64,000 nucleotides of DNA from Salinimicrobium sediminis (lineage in GTDB: Bacteria > Bacteroidota > Bacteroidia > Flavobacteriales > Flavobacteriaceae). Shown in pieces: positions 18,084-27,063 of the stretch (within the stretch, counting starts at the first letter, position 1; each line of letters begins with the position of its first letter). The position numbers and the translations under genes were made by a program. The notes below the pieces were generated by a model. The model made no database searches. It saw only the letters and a list, made by a program, of their open reading frames with translations, and had not been told where the DNA came from. Location: contig NZ_OCMF01000006.1 of NCBI RefSeq assembly GCF_900215295.1, positions 47,597 through 111,596 of the forward strand. Reading direction: 5' to 3'.

Positions 18084-18569
18084 TCACTGATCACTCCTTT
18101 TTAACACTTCCCGCCACTTCCCACTTTCGGCATATTCTTTAAGCGTCCTGTTGCGCCCCTTCAGGAAAGCGGTCATATAAGCTTTGAGAAATAATTTGTT
18201 GGCAAGCCATCCCAGGGGACCCAGCGGGGCTTCAAATTTGAACACATCTTTCATCAGGGTTCCTTCTTCAGTTGCAGAGAAATAATGTTCATGCCGCAGG
18301 CTCTTAAAAGCACCTTTCTCCATTTCATCCACAAAAAAATGTGGCGGATCAAATTCGGTAACCCTGGAAGTCAGCTGTTGCGTAACTCCAAGATGCTTGC
18401 CCCGGTAGGTTACAGTCTCATTAAATTTAATTAATCCGCTGGTTCTTCCTGCCACTGCTCTTTCATTGGAAGAGGTTACCGCCTTCGACTGGAAGTCAAT
18501 ACTTCTGGCCAGGTCAAATACAATTTGAATATCTGCCTTTATATGAGTGTCTAACCTGATTACCGGCAT
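18084..18569 (-). CDS. SRPBCC (START-like) ligand-binding domain protein
   Basis: This 161-residue protein is one helix-grip domain: an N-terminal strand (IRLDTHIKADIQIVFDLARSI), a long run of strands (GLIKFNETVTYRG, QLTSRVTEFDPPHFFVDEM, LRHEHYFSATEEGTLMKDVF) and a C-terminal helix (FLKGRNRTLKEYAES). It matches the SRPBCC cell division-inhibitor-like group found alone in many flavobacteria, with the characteristic FKSLRHEH stretch. The ligand is unknown and there is no signal peptide. It is a single gene, with the repeat array directly downstream of its stop. Confidence 0.85.
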   Translation of the reverse strand: MPVIRLDTHIKADIQIVFDLARSIDFQSKAVTSSNERAVAGRTSGLIKFNETVTYRGKHLGVTQQLTSRVTEFDPPHFFVDEMEKGAFKSLRHEHYFSATEEGTLMKDVFKFEAPLGPLGWLANKLFLKAYMTAFLKGRNRTLKEYAESGKWREVLKRSDQ

Positions 18570-18857
18570 ATTCGACTATTTGTTATTCTGTTTACTACAA
18601 GATAGACAGTTTTGAGGAATTTGTTGGCGGTAAATGGAAGATAAGGCATAAGCGGGTTTTTTCACTCCCCCGGAATCCCCGGGAGTGGAAAAGGATCTGT
18701 ATTTCCAATAATTCAACAGTTTAATCTTACCTCATGATATAGAAACAACAGATAACATAGTCTGGTCCAATAATTACATTTGTTTAAATTATGGTTAAAT
18801 TATTTAAACAAAGAATTATTAATCCTATATTTACCTCAAAATCAAATAATAAAAGAA

Positions 18858-19496
18858 ATGAAAAATTTATTTAAACATTCGAATCTATTCATGTCATTCT
18901 TACTCGGGGTGTTATTTATCACCACCTCCTGCGGAAATGAAGCGAATAAAGACTCAGCTGTCGGTGAAGTAAGTGTGGATACCACAACAGCTGCAAATGT
19001 AGAAGCACCTCCTGAAGCAACTCCCGGAGACAAAACTATTGCTGAAATTGTTACCTCCTATGCCACTGCCGAAGCTGAAGAAGACCGGCAATTTACCCTG
19101 TTACTGGCTGCCCTGGAGTATGCGGGAATTACCGCTATGTTTACAGAAGCCGGTGAATACACGGTTTTTGCTCCAACCGACGCTGCATTTGAGAAATTCC
19201 TAAACGGAAACCCCCTGGATTCCTTCACTAAGGAGCAGGTGGCTAATGTGCTGTCTTATCATGTGGTCGACGGTACAAAAATGAGTGACAGCGTACTTCC
19301 TGAAAGTTCACCGAGGGAAATTCCAACTCTTTTGGGACCCTCTATCTATGTGAACAGCTCTGCCGGAATAGACACCAATGATGAAAATATGGATGCTGAT
19401 GCCTCCATACTGGTAGATGCCGGATTATTTGATATCGCGGCGAGCAATGGAGTGATCCACGTGATTGATTCGGTACTTGTCCCTGCAACCGAATAA
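18858..19496 (+). CDS. Fasciclin-domain lipoprotein
   Basis: The protein is 212 residues from the ATG at 18858; a longer frame from 18780 would bury the leader. The leader ends in a lipobox-like FITTSC, so the protein is probably lipid-anchored. After a Thr/Ala-rich linker, a single fasciclin (FAS1) domain spans about residues 60-210, with TLLLAALEYAGITAMF, GEYTVFAPTDAAFEKF, LSYHVVDGTKM and ASNGVIHVIDSVLVP. FAS1 domains mediate adhesion. Outside this window SigK/RskA pairs regulate FAS1 proteins, and such a pair sits at 2.3-3.7 kb here, but no link can be shown. It is followed by a strong terminator. Confidence 0.93.
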   Translation: MKNLFKHSNLFMSFLLGVLFITTSCGNEANKDSAVGEVSVDTTTAANVEAPPEATPGDKTIAEIVTSYATAEAEEDRQFTLLLAALEYAGITAMFTEAGEYTVFAPTDAAFEKFLNGNPLDSFTKEQVANVLSYHVVDGTKMSDSVLPESSPREIPTLLGPSIYVNSSAGIDTNDENMDADASILVDAGLFDIAASNGVIHVIDSVLVPATE

Positions 19497-19517
19497 ACCG
19501 AAATTCCCCCTCCCCTA

Positions 19518-19552
19518 TAAAGCTGTCTTTTTTCAAAGGCAGCTTTTTTGTT
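19518..19552 (+). terminator. Rho-independent terminator after the fasciclin gene
   Basis: AAAGCTGTCTTT and AAAGGCAGCTTT form a 12-bp stem with one G-T pair around TTTC and run into TTTTTTG. It starts 22 bp after the stop codon. Confidence 0.9.
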
Positions 19553-19839
19553 TATATAGAAAAGGAATTTTCTTTAAAGGGACTCATCGCCGGCTCCCGG
19601 TCTTTTCCATTGTGCCACCCACTTATATCTTTAGAGTCCCTGGGTTAACGCCGCAGGAATTGGACGATGAAAATATTTGAAGGGGATTGGTGAAGTTCAG
19701 GTTTAATTCTAACCCTTAAAACAATTATCACAAGGTTTCCCTTTTCTGTAGCCTTGATCTGCATTTTGATATTTCAAGGGATGATGCAAGAAAAGCTGAA
19801 AATGAACGTTATAGGGTTTCATCAATCAATCATCATCTC
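19553..19839. other. Gap with no recognised gene
   Basis: I see no gene, RNA or repeat here. It should hold the promoter of the following DUF4407 gene. Confidence 0.3.
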
Positions 19840-20943
19840 ATGCTTAAAAGATTCTTTATTTTCTGCTCCGGGGCAGATACCAAAATCCTTGACTCCTGTT
19901 CTCCCGGCGAACAAACAAAATATGCAGGCATAGGCGCCACGGTTTTCTTTACGGCCGTCATGGCATTCATTGCTTCTTCCTATGCGCTGTACACCGTATT
20001 TGACAATTATCTAACCGCTGTGCTGTTCGGGTTGATCTGGGGATTTCTCATTTTTAACCTGGACCGGTTTATAGTTTCCACGATCAAAAAGAAGAACAAT
20101 TTTAAAAGTGAGTTACTGCAGGCCACCCCACGGATCATTTTAGCCGTGATCATTGCCCTGGTGATCGCAAAGCCGCTGGAGATCAAAATTTTTGAGAAAG
20201 AGATCAACCGGGTCCTACTGGAACAAAAAAATGATATGACCCTGGCAAACCGGGAGCAGATCGCCACGCAATTCAATCCGCAGATAGCCGCGCTCGACGC
20301 GGAAATAGCTTCCTTAAAAGAGGAAGTAGCTGCCAAGGAAACTGAGGTCAACGCCCTCTACAGCACCTACATCGCAGAAGCCGAAGGTACCGCCGGCACC
20401 AAAAGATTAGGCAAAGGTCCTGTATATGCTGAAAAAAGAGAAAAACATGACGCCGAGTTGCTGGCCCTGCAGGAATTGAAAGCTACAAATGCAGAAAAGA
20501 TCAAAGCTGCAGAAGAAACAATAGCTTCCCTGAACACTGAATACGAAGCCAGAGTAAATGATTCGCAGCCGGTTATCGATGGTTTTGACGGACTCATGGC
20601 GAGGATAAACGCCTTAAACAAACTACCTTTCCTACCCTCTTTGTTCATTATGTTGTTGTTCCTGGCCATCGAGACTGCCCCTATTATCGCCAAGCTGCTG
20701 TCACCCAAAGGCGCCTACGACCTGAAGCTGGAAGAGGAAGAAAGCGCACTGCAAACCTGGGTCGCACAACAGCTGCAGCAGCGGGAACTTATACTACAGA
20801 CAGATACCGAAGTTAACAACAGGATGTATGCAGACATTGCCGAAGAGCAGGAACTCTACAACTACAAACGCAAAAAGGCACGCGAACTGCTGCAACTGCA
20901 GGCCGATGCTTTTTATAATAAACAGAAACAGGTTCTTGGTTAA
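19840..20943 (+). CDS. DUF4407 membrane protein
   Basis: This 367-residue protein opens with the DUF4407 signature (CSGADTKILDSCSPGEQTKYAGIGATV), has three membrane helices in the first 120 residues, and includes the conserved FNLDRFIVSTIKK. A long helical, coiled-coil segment (residues 130-250, EINRVLLEQKNDM to NTEYEARVND) is followed by a fourth membrane helix (PSLFIMLLFLAIETAPIIAKLLSP) and a second coiled tail rich in glutamine. The long coil probably lies on one side of the inner membrane. The family has no established function; I know it mainly as a lone gene in Bacteroidota. No operon partner is visible. Confidence 0.9.
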   Translation: MLKRFFIFCSGADTKILDSCSPGEQTKYAGIGATVFFTAVMAFIASSYALYTVFDNYLTAVLFGLIWGFLIFNLDRFIVSTIKKKNNFKSELLQATPRIILAVIIALVIAKPLEIKIFEKEINRVLLEQKNDMTLANREQIATQFNPQIAALDAEIASLKEEVAAKETEVNALYSTYIAEAEGTAGTKRLGKGPVYAEKREKHDAELLALQELKATNAEKIKAAEETIASLNTEYEARVNDSQPVIDGFDGLMARINALNKLPFLPSLFIMLLFLAIETAPIIAKLLSPKGAYDLKLEEEESALQTWVAQQLQQRELILQTDTEVNNRMYADIAEEQELYNYKRKKARELLQLQADAFYNKQKQVLG

Positions 20944-21023
20944 ATTCGGGCAGGGAAAATATCCAATTCCGGCATTTAAGTGGATTAAGAATGAGTTTTG
21001 GAATTTAAGGCAGGTCAGAAATT

Positions 21024-22784
21024 CTATTTTTCAGCTCTCTTATAATTTTTTTGAGTTAAGATCCCTTCCCTTGCCGGTTCGTCTGGCCGGTATTCTCCCT
21101 TGCCATAAATGATTTTTAGAGCTTCCTTAAGGTAAAGCCCTGGATCATAATTAATTGCACTTTCAGAAATAATATGATCTAAAGCCACACCTGTGCCCTG
21201 CACCCCACGACCATCGGGATAAAACCCGCCTAAGCCGGTAAAGGAAGTTGTTTGCCCATCAGAGAGCGTGTACATCCAGATGTTCATAGGTGCACCTGCA
21301 GTTTGCTCCCCAATAGTGGTGACATTTGGTGCCCCCTGTACCACCATGGCCAAATACTCGGCTTTGCTCATGGTATACCGGTTGACCAGAAGGATCACTT
21401 TCCCCTTGTAATAATTTTTGTTCCTTTTTCCGGTCTTAAATGGGTCTAATAAAAATCTAAGCGGTGCTTTACCATCTGCATCCCCGTAAGAAGGATGGGA
21501 GCCTATAGGAAAGAGCACCTTTACAAATTTCTTTTTTCGGGGGTAAAGAAAATCTGAAAGGTCTTTATCCCTGATATTCGAAGGATAATTTCTTAAATCG
21601 AGCACAATTGCTTTTTTGGCCCTTCCGTAATTAAAGGCAGTTTTCAACTCCTTTGGAGAAATAGTATCAAGATTGATATAGACCACTTCCTCATCAAGAT
21701 CAAACCACTGCTCTTTTGGCGGACTATACAAATCTGTTCGCTTACTTTCTTTCCCCAGAGAGGTATACAATGGAATGGTCTGTTGTACTTCGGTATTTGA
21801 ACCGGGGGAAAACACGCTCACTTTTATTGAATCTTTATTTGAAGACAACAGCAGCCATTTTTCTATCTTGCTCCTAAGGTAATTGTCATTGGACCCGGAG
21901 ATCAAAGGCGCAAAATTCTTTTGGATATAATCGTTTACTGTTAGTCCTTCGATTGCGGTAATGACATCTCCCGGATTAATATTGGTAGGAGCGATCAACT
22001 CAGAATTGAACGTCCTTGTGACCACCAGGGAGTCGTTCACCAGGCTGCCGTTAAAAGCCGGGTAATGGTTATAAATCGAGTCCCCGAGAAAGGAGGAAAT
22101 TCTGTAGGAATGGGAGTCATTCAGGCTCGAGATCATCTTCAGCTTTGCCAGTTCAAATTTTTGGACAGTGGTAGCTTCGGAAAGGTCTGAGGTAAGGGCC
22201 GCCAAGCTTTCCCTCCAATCCTCCTCCATAAGATATTTGTTGACATACCAGTATTGGATGGCATTCCAAAAATTGTACAGCAACAACAATCGATGCCCCT
22301 CCAGGGAAGCATCAAAATCTGCCAGGCCCTTCTCATTTTTAAAACTCAGGAAATTGTTAAGTGGTTCACGGGAAGCGTAATGGTCACCAATATTTCTGTT
22401 ATTCTTTAACTTCAATAATTCTGAAGTTAGTTCCTCTCCAAAATTTGTTTCCCAAATCCATTCATAATCTACATTTTTGCTGAAAAGTTCTTCGGAAGCA
22501 GACACCTTTCTTTCTTTAAACCTGGTTCTTTTCGAAGTTACTTTTTTACAAAGCTGAAGGAGGATCTTATTGAGTTCTTTTTGATTGGAAACATCTTCTG
22601 TTTCTTCCAGAACCTCGAGTAATTCCCTTTCCCAGTTGAATTTTCCGCGGCTCACCTCCGGGTGATGATACTTGAGTAGCCCCCAAACAAGTCCCACTTG
22701 TTGATTGACTTCATTTTGAGACAGGGATTGGCTAATGCCGTGGCCTGAAAAGAATAACAGGCTTAGGAACAGAAAATACTTCAT
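21024..22784 (-). CDS. S41 family secreted peptidase (C-terminal processing type)
   Basis: This 586-residue protein has a signal peptide (KYFLFLSLLFFSGHGISQ), a helical N-terminal region, a PDZ-like segment (residues 250-285, INPGDVITAIEGLTVNDYI) and a C-terminal S41 core with strands such as VVYINLDTISPKEL and AIVLDLRNYPS, the catalytic-serine stretch YTMSKAEYLAMVVQ (around residue 490) and a GEQTAGAPMN stretch. It should be an exported or periplasmic serine peptidase. It lies alone. The catalytic serine is placed by similarity to S41 motifs and needs an alignment to confirm it. Confidence 0.85.
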   Translation of the reverse strand: MKYFLFLSLLFFSGHGISQSLSQNEVNQQVGLVWGLLKYHHPEVSRGKFNWERELLEVLEETEDVSNQKELNKILLQLCKKVTSKRTRFKERKVSASEELFSKNVDYEWIWETNFGEELTSELLKLKNNRNIGDHYASREPLNNFLSFKNEKGLADFDASLEGHRLLLLYNFWNAIQYWYVNKYLMEEDWRESLAALTSDLSEATTVQKFELAKLKMISSLNDSHSYRISSFLGDSIYNHYPAFNGSLVNDSLVVTRTFNSELIAPTNINPGDVITAIEGLTVNDYIQKNFAPLISGSNDNYLRSKIEKWLLLSSNKDSIKVSVFSPGSNTEVQQTIPLYTSLGKESKRTDLYSPPKEQWFDLDEEVVYINLDTISPKELKTAFNYGRAKKAIVLDLRNYPSNIRDKDLSDFLYPRKKKFVKVLFPIGSHPSYGDADGKAPLRFLLDPFKTGKRNKNYYKGKVILLVNRYTMSKAEYLAMVVQGAPNVTTIGEQTAGAPMNIWMYTLSDGQTTSFTGLGGFYPDGRGVQGTGVALDHIISESAINYDPGLYLKEALKIIYGKGEYRPDEPAREGILTQKNYKRAEK

Positions 22785-22969
22785 GAAGATTTTGAATTTA
22801 GGAGTTAGCTTCTCCTGTTTCTTTTGGGATTTTTGTCTTTATTAAGAGGTCTTAAAAATAGAAAAATAATGGTTAAAGTTAAACCAATTTGCTTCGTAAG
22901 CCTTACGGTTTCCCGTAGCCACCTGTTCAGGACTATCTTGTTTTTTTAAAAAGATGGAGTAGTAAACCC

Positions 22970-23055
22970 TCGTCATTCCGAGCCTGCCAACAGGCAGGCA
23001 GGTGAACTTTTCGAGCATTACAGCGAGAAAAATTTGTATCGGGAACACGCGAGGG
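22970..23055 (+). repeat. REP-like element, copy A
   Basis: This element carries CGTCATTCCGAG, a small palindrome (CCTGCCAACAGGCAGGCAGG), a GAGCATTACAGCGAGAAA arm and GTATCGGGAACACG, the plan shared by the dispersed elements listed for this window. Confidence 0.6.
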
Positions 23056-23079
23056 GTTGGGAACTATTAAACCCGATTT

Positions 23080-23748
23080 CTATGAAGCTAGTTCAGAAAC
23101 CGTTAATTCCCCTTCCCATTCAGAAGAAATTATTTCCTCCTTTTTAATCAAATTCCCGGAAGTAGTAATTATATATTTGTCCTTTTCAGGATTTTGCAAG
23201 TCCCAGATAATGTGTTCTGCTTCCGGAAATTCCATATTACCCTTCATTTGTTCTTCAAATAATCTTTTTACGATATTCCTGTCAGACAACCCATCGTTTA
23301 ATATTCTTAAGATCATTTCCTTATTAAGGTTCTTTTCCGGCTCATCCTGAAAAGTAATCAGGCATTTAATAATTGTTGCGCTGGAGCTGGGAAATTTGCC
23401 GTTGTATGCCTTAAAAAGTAACTGGTTGATATGGAATAACGGAGCCTGCAGTTCCATCTCGGGGTATTCCTCACATACCTTATCCAGTAACATATCATTG
23501 GAGATCTGGTCAATTTGTCCTTCAGTCAATTTATTCCCTAGTTTGTATCTCAGCACAATCCCTGCAGCTTCAGAAGGTTCAAAGTCGGTTATTGCCATAA
23601 ACAGTAGTTCCCGTAAGCTCTCGCTTCCGGTATCGTCCGCATCGGGATAATCAAACTTTTCCAGCAATTGAACATAGTCCTCATTCGTCCAGAATTCTTT
23701 GATCTCATCGACCGTCCGGACTTCCTCTATTGTCATTATGTATTTCAT
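23080..23748 (-). CDS. Hypothetical acidic, all-helical protein
   Basis: I do not recognise this 222-residue protein. It is acidic and soluble, without signal peptide or membrane segment, and looks mostly helical in its first 170 residues, with regular EELLFMAITDF, SEAAGIVLRYKLG, LFHINQLLFKAYNG and KEMILRILNDGLSDRNIV stretches, followed by a small beta region (KYIITTSGNLIKKEEII). An internal ATG four codons in (MTIEEV) could also be the start. The repetitive helical hairpins could be an unrecognised repeat domain. It lies at the left edge of the accessory region, and no partner is evident. Confidence 0.6.
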   Translation of the reverse strand: MKYIMTIEEVRTVDEIKEFWTNEDYVQLLEKFDYPDADDTGSESLRELLFMAITDFEPSEAAGIVLRYKLGNKLTEGQIDQISNDMLLDKVCEEYPEMELQAPLFHINQLLFKAYNGKFPSSSATIIKCLITFQDEPEKNLNKEMILRILNDGLSDRNIVKRLFEEQMKGNMEFPEAEHIIWDLQNPEKDKYIITTSGNLIKKEEIISSEWEGELTVSELAS

Positions 23749-23880
23749 CGTGAACTTTTTATTCGGATGTTATATTTTCCGAAGCGGACAGTATAGTCAA
23801 ATTTAATGACTGTAGGCTTGTATGGAATCACAACTTTTGGTGGAGGGGGACATTTTCAATATCCATAACATTTCCGGACG

Positions 23881-23895
23881 CGTCATCTTTTGTCG
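23881..23895 (+). promoter_or_regulatory. Candidate WYL operator upstream of the 74-aa gene (one mismatch)
   Basis: CGTCA-TCTTT-TGTCG matches the CGACA-N5-TGTCG palindrome at nine of ten arm bases, centred 47 nt before the ATG at 23935. The CC/TCC and CTC-rich flank on the 3' side resembles the flank of the exact copy at 27011-27029. Confidence 0.5.
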
Positions 23896-23934
23896 TCCTC
23901 TCCTCCTATTTTCGTACTACAAAAGGTTTAAAAA

Positions 23935-24159
23935 ATGAGAAAACTGGAGATCACCCTAACCGAAGAGCAGTATCTGCACATACAGGAAGAGATCAAGTAT
24001 TACAGCAGAACACATCTTTCAGAAGGTGTTTTTGGAGGGTATGAGCTGTGTCTGAATGTTTCAGTTCCCAATTCGTTTGGTAGTATCCTGGAGATGAAAA
24101 CGAACAATACAATTGACCTGGGAGAGGTAGATTGGTGTTTTGCTAATTTAGAGGTTTAG
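23935..24159 (+). CDS. Small hypothetical protein, possible regulon member
   Basis: This 74-residue protein (LEITLTEEQYLHIQEEI then GVFGGYELCLNVSVPNSFGS) has an N-terminal helix or strand pair and a beta-rich centre; there is no signal peptide or membrane segment. I do not recognise it. Its upstream region carries a near-match to a palindrome found before two other genes of this region (27064 and 35015), at the same distance from the start, which suggests shared control. The structured repeat that follows (24341-24533) is separate. It may encode a small accessory or regulatory factor. Confidence 0.55.
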   Translation: MRKLEITLTEEQYLHIQEEIKYYSRTHLSEGVFGGYELCLNVSVPNSFGSILEMKTNNTIDLGEVDWCFANLEV

Positions 24160-24340
24160 TTATAAGTTAAGAGTTATGAGTTCAGGATTAAAAAGAATCA
24201 AGAGCCAAGACTTTTGCCATGCGGAATTGGAGGTAGAAAATTTTACGTTTTTACCACCCCCCTATCCCGAAGTGTCGGAGGGAGCCGGAAAATTTTAAGC
24301 CGCTTAAGTTTCTTAAAGGAATAATGAACGGTTTTTCCGG

Positions 24341-24533
24341 GCCTACGAAAGTTTGCCGTAAAATTTGAAGTGAAGCTGACGTAAAATTTTAGGCTGTTTG
24401 AGCGGAATGAGTTTTTCTTTTTACTCCGAGGTCTCCCGCGAGTTCCTAAAATTTAGGCGGTGAACGATAAATTTAGGCAGGGTTTCGTAAGCCTAGATTT
24501 TTTGGTTCTTTTTCATCAATGGAAAAAGAACAA
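24341..24533 (+). repeat. Structured repeat, copy 1, ending in a strong hairpin
   Basis: This non-coding block shares a series of conserved segments with 47003-47212: GTAAAATTTTAGGCTGTTTG, TCTCCCGCGAGTTCC, CGTAAGCCTAGA and a terminal hairpin. Here the hairpin is GTTCTTTTTC (24505-24514) with GAAAAAGAAC (24522-24531), a perfect 10-bp stem with a seven-base loop. The segments in between are of different length or sequence from the second copy. I see no coding frame. Confidence 0.75.
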
Positions 24534-24571
24534 GAAATAAAAAATAAGAGTAAAACTTCAAATTCTTTATA

Positions 24572-24865
24572 ATGAGCACGAGCTATCGGAATAAAATCAT
24601 CCTCACCTACCGCGCCTTACTAGATGCCCATGAAGAAATAATGGAGCGGATTATAAACATGGGCATGACCGGCGAATTTGCAGAAATCAATGAAGTATTT
24701 CAACCCGGTGACAGCTTTAAGTTTGACGTGGAGATGTTCCGCGACAGTAAAGATCAAAACCTGCAGCTATTATTGGGGCTCTTTGATGAGCTGGAGGATG
24801 TAATGAAAACGTTGGCGGATTTGAATGGGATTACGGAGGAGGAACTGGAAGATGAAAGCATCTGA
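24572..24865 (+). CDS. Small acidic hypothetical protein
   Basis: This 97-residue protein is acidic and likely alpha-helical with a short middle strand (GDSFKFDVEMF); the ends (ILTYRALLDAHEEIMERI and LLLGLFDELEDVMKTLADL) look like helices that could pair. There is no signal peptide or metal motif. It follows the structured repeat by about 40 bp and ends about 260 bp before the GIY-YIG gene, so it may be unlinked to that gene. I do not recognise a family. Confidence 0.5.
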   Translation: MSTSYRNKIILTYRALLDAHEEIMERIINMGMTGEFAEINEVFQPGDSFKFDVEMFRDSKDQNLQLLLGLFDELEDVMKTLADLNGITEEELEDESI

Positions 24866-25124
24866 AGAAAAAACTCCCTTTTACGGAAAACCTCTTTCAA
24901 AGCTTTAAGAAAATATTTAGATTTACTACCCCTACAAAAAAAGCCGGCTACAATTTCTCACCGTCGATAAAACTGCATAAGCACATTTACAATTTATGAC
25001 CCAGTCTAAACAACAACTGTAAAATCAATTCTGGAATATTAGAATATAGATTTTATGAATTCAGACAGAATTCTATTCATGACCGACAGGAGCTAGAACA
25101 CCAATCATATATTTAAATACTGAA

Positions 25125-25925
25125 ATGATTACGATTCAGGAATTATTATTTAACCGCGGTTTAGAGAAAACTGCAAAAATAAAGTTGGTACGCCATAAAG
25201 ACAAAAGGCAGGATCTGTATAATCTCTATAGAACTAACTACGATAGGTTTCTCGACTATCAGAATAGCCAGTCTAAGAATGTTTTTCACAAAGTTGATTA
25301 CATCGTTTCCTTCATTGGAGAAGAAGGTCACCGTTCCCGATTCATTGGCGTATTTAAGGTTTTGGATGAAGAAAAAATTCAAGAAGATGAATATCGTTAC
25401 AACATGGCACGGGTGCAGGGTTTTGAAGATCTCGTTGAACGGGTCATCATTAACTGGAAAACCGCTATAAGCTGGAACCAGTGGATCAAAAATGAGATGG
25501 AAGTAATTGAAATTCAGCCTGGCCTTCATTACAAGCAGTTTACCGACTATTCAGATTTTATCCTCGATTTTCATGAACTGAAAGAAATAGTCAACAATCA
25601 ATACAGTGACTGGAAAAGAATGTTATCCATCACAAAGGGAATCTATCTTATTAGCGACACCTTTTCAGGAAAGTTATATATAGGCTCCGCTTACGGTGAA
25701 GACGGGATTTGGGGGCGATGGGCTAATTATATTGGAACCAATGGTCATGGCAACAACAAAACCCTAAAAGAGCAAATCAATCTCGATCCAAGTTATGCAA
25801 GATATTTTCAGTTTTCAATTCTAATGCTTTTACCCCGTACGGTAACTGCAGATGAAGCAATCAAAAAAGAAAGGCTTTTCAAAAATAAATTAGGCACAAA
25901 TTCTTTTGGCCTCAATAATAATTAA
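25125..25925 (+). CDS. GIY-YIG nuclease-domain protein
   Basis: This 266-residue protein has an N-terminal domain of about 165 residues that I do not recognise (rich in IKLVRHKDKRQDLYN and YIVSFIGEEGHRSRFIG stretches) and a C-terminal GIY-YIG nuclease. The motif is GIYLI (from residue 172) and YIGSAYG (about residue 185), followed by the conserved arginine in GRWANY and the catalytic glutamate in AIKKERLFKNKLGT. All core residues look intact, so it should cut DNA. It precedes a UDG-fold gene by 18 bp, probably in one transcript. Similar GIY-YIG/N-terminal fusions accompany phage-defence genes, but the N-terminal domain is not identified here. Confidence 0.88.
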   Translation: MITIQELLFNRGLEKTAKIKLVRHKDKRQDLYNLYRTNYDRFLDYQNSQSKNVFHKVDYIVSFIGEEGHRSRFIGVFKVLDEEKIQEDEYRYNMARVQGFEDLVERVIINWKTAISWNQWIKNEMEVIEIQPGLHYKQFTDYSDFILDFHELKEIVNNQYSDWKRMLSITKGIYLISDTFSGKLYIGSAYGEDGIWGRWANYIGTNGHGNNKTLKEQINLDPSYARYFQFSILMLLPRTVTADEAIKKERLFKNKLGTNSFGLNNN

Positions 25926-25943
25926 ATCATCATAAAAAATATC

Positions 25944-26657
25944 ATGAAAGATTTACTCCAGTGGAAACAAGAGGTCGAGAAATATAATTCCGCTCTAAAA
26001 ACAGTGCTCGATGAGAAATCTAACCATAAAAATTTGTACTACGGCTTTGAAGTCGTCGACGGAAAATTAATTGAACATCCGGATATTCTTTTTATCGGCA
26101 TAAATCCGGGAAGAGGAAATGAAGACTATGGAAGAAAAATTTTCGAAACCTCCCGGATTTCCTATCTCGATGTATACAATGAAGATTATCGAGAAGATTA
26201 TAAAAATGGTTACCATTTAGCAGAAAAAACCATCAGATTTTTCCACAAGGCCGGGTGGGATGATCATAGAATTAAAGAAGTCTTTTTAGAAAGAGCTGTA
26301 AAAACAAACTTTTTTCATCTGGCCACTTTGAATAGGACAGACTTGGAAAAAGTGCTTAAGGATGTAAATCGCAGTAAGGAATATTTTAGCAAAAGTGCTG
26401 AGTTTTCAATCCAGCTAATTAATATTTTAAAACCTAAAGTAATTATACTGGAAGGTAAAACTGTGTTCGACTTTATTGTTGAGGAATGTTATGAGGAGAA
26501 AGTTTGGAACGACAAAGATTTCGGTTATTTCTTTGACGAACCTAATCAGTCCCATATTCTAGGATATAACAGAAATATTTCAAATGAAAATCGAGAGTAC
26601 TTTGTAAAGAAGCTAAAAGAAGTCTTGGAAGAAGATAGAGTCTCTTTAATTTCATGA
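25944..26657 (+). CDS. Uracil-DNA-glycosylase-fold protein
   Basis: This 237-residue protein starts its core with a strand and glycine-rich loop (ILFIGINPGRGNEDYG, about residues 49-64) reminiscent of UDG motif A, and ends it with PKVIILEGKTVFDFI (about residue 165), the second motif region of this superfamily. In between are NGYHLAEKTIRFF and KTNFFHLATLN, the latter fitting the UDG strand/loop. The family includes glycosylases and non-enzymatic relatives, and I cannot see which applies, since the catalytic residues of known groups are not clearly present. It is 18 bp downstream of the GIY-YIG gene, giving a nuclease/UDG pair. The next small gene starts 22 bp later. Confidence 0.7.
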   Translation: MKDLLQWKQEVEKYNSALKTVLDEKSNHKNLYYGFEVVDGKLIEHPDILFIGINPGRGNEDYGRKIFETSRISYLDVYNEDYREDYKNGYHLAEKTIRFFHKAGWDDHRIKEVFLERAVKTNFFHLATLNRTDLEKVLKDVNRSKEYFSKSAEFSIQLINILKPKVIILEGKTVFDFIVEECYEEKVWNDKDFGYFFDEPNQSHILGYNRNISNENREYFVKKLKEVLEEDRVSLIS

Positions 26658-26679
26658 TCAATAAAGAAAAGATTTTAAA

Positions 26680-26958
26680 GTGAAATTGGAGGTCACCCAC
26701 ATACAGGGCGGCATGCGCGAATTCGAGAGAACCGGGATATATCCTGAGTATCTGCTGTTCAACCTGCCCGGCACATGCCAAAATTGGAGGATCCGGATAA
26801 AACAAACACCACAGCAGGGAGTTTTGAAGAGCAAGGGGGAAGTGGTTTTTAAATATTGGTTTGACGGCAGCTGTTGCAAATACAGAATAGTTAAAGAGGA
26901 TGGATCTTTTTCTGATTGGATGCAACCTGAGGGCATGATCATCCAAATGAGAGATTGA
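26680..26958 (+). CDS. 92-aa protein with a paralogue at 60.3 kb (copy 1)
   Basis: This 92-residue protein starts at a GTG, aligned with the ATG of its paralogue at 60276, which has the same length. They share KLEVTH and the block GGMREFERTGIYPEYLLFNL, then PGT-QNW, RIKQTPQ, LKSKG and SDGSFS-type stretches, and differ most after that. It looks like a small all-beta domain of unknown function. It is 22 bp downstream of the UDG-fold gene and could be translated with it. Two tryptophans and several aromatic residues suggest a compact fold. No motif identifies a function. Confidence 0.6.
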   Translation: MKLEVTHIQGGMREFERTGIYPEYLLFNLPGTCQNWRIRIKQTPQQGVLKSKGEVVFKYWFDGSCCKYRIVKEDGSFSDWMQPEGMIIQMRD

Positions 26959-27010
26959 AATTTATCCCACTATATAACATACAATATTCAATATACGTCG
27001 CACAATAAGT

Positions 27011-27029
27011 GGCGACAGTTATTGTCGCC
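27011..27029 (+). promoter_or_regulatory. Perfect palindrome, candidate WYL operator upstream of DUF2779
   Basis: GGCGACAGTTATTGTCGCC is a 7-bp perfect inverted repeat with a five-base centre. Its centre is 44 nt upstream of the ATG at 27064. The same CGACA-N5-TGTCG core occurs at 35059-35073 and, with one mismatch, at 23881-23895. Confidence 0.7.
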
Positions 27030-27063
27030 TCCTCTCTGTATATTAGTTACCAAATCAAAAGTC

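Noticed and set aside
18661..18690. GC-rich hairpin CACTCCC...GGGAGTG as a terminator
   Set aside because: It lies upstream of the SRPBCC gene on its strand and has no following T-run, so a terminator role is not supported.
2336..19496. Control of the fasciclin gene by the SigK/RskA-like pair
   Set aside because: They are 15 kb apart and I cannot recognise a shared promoter; the link rests only on the actinobacterial precedent.
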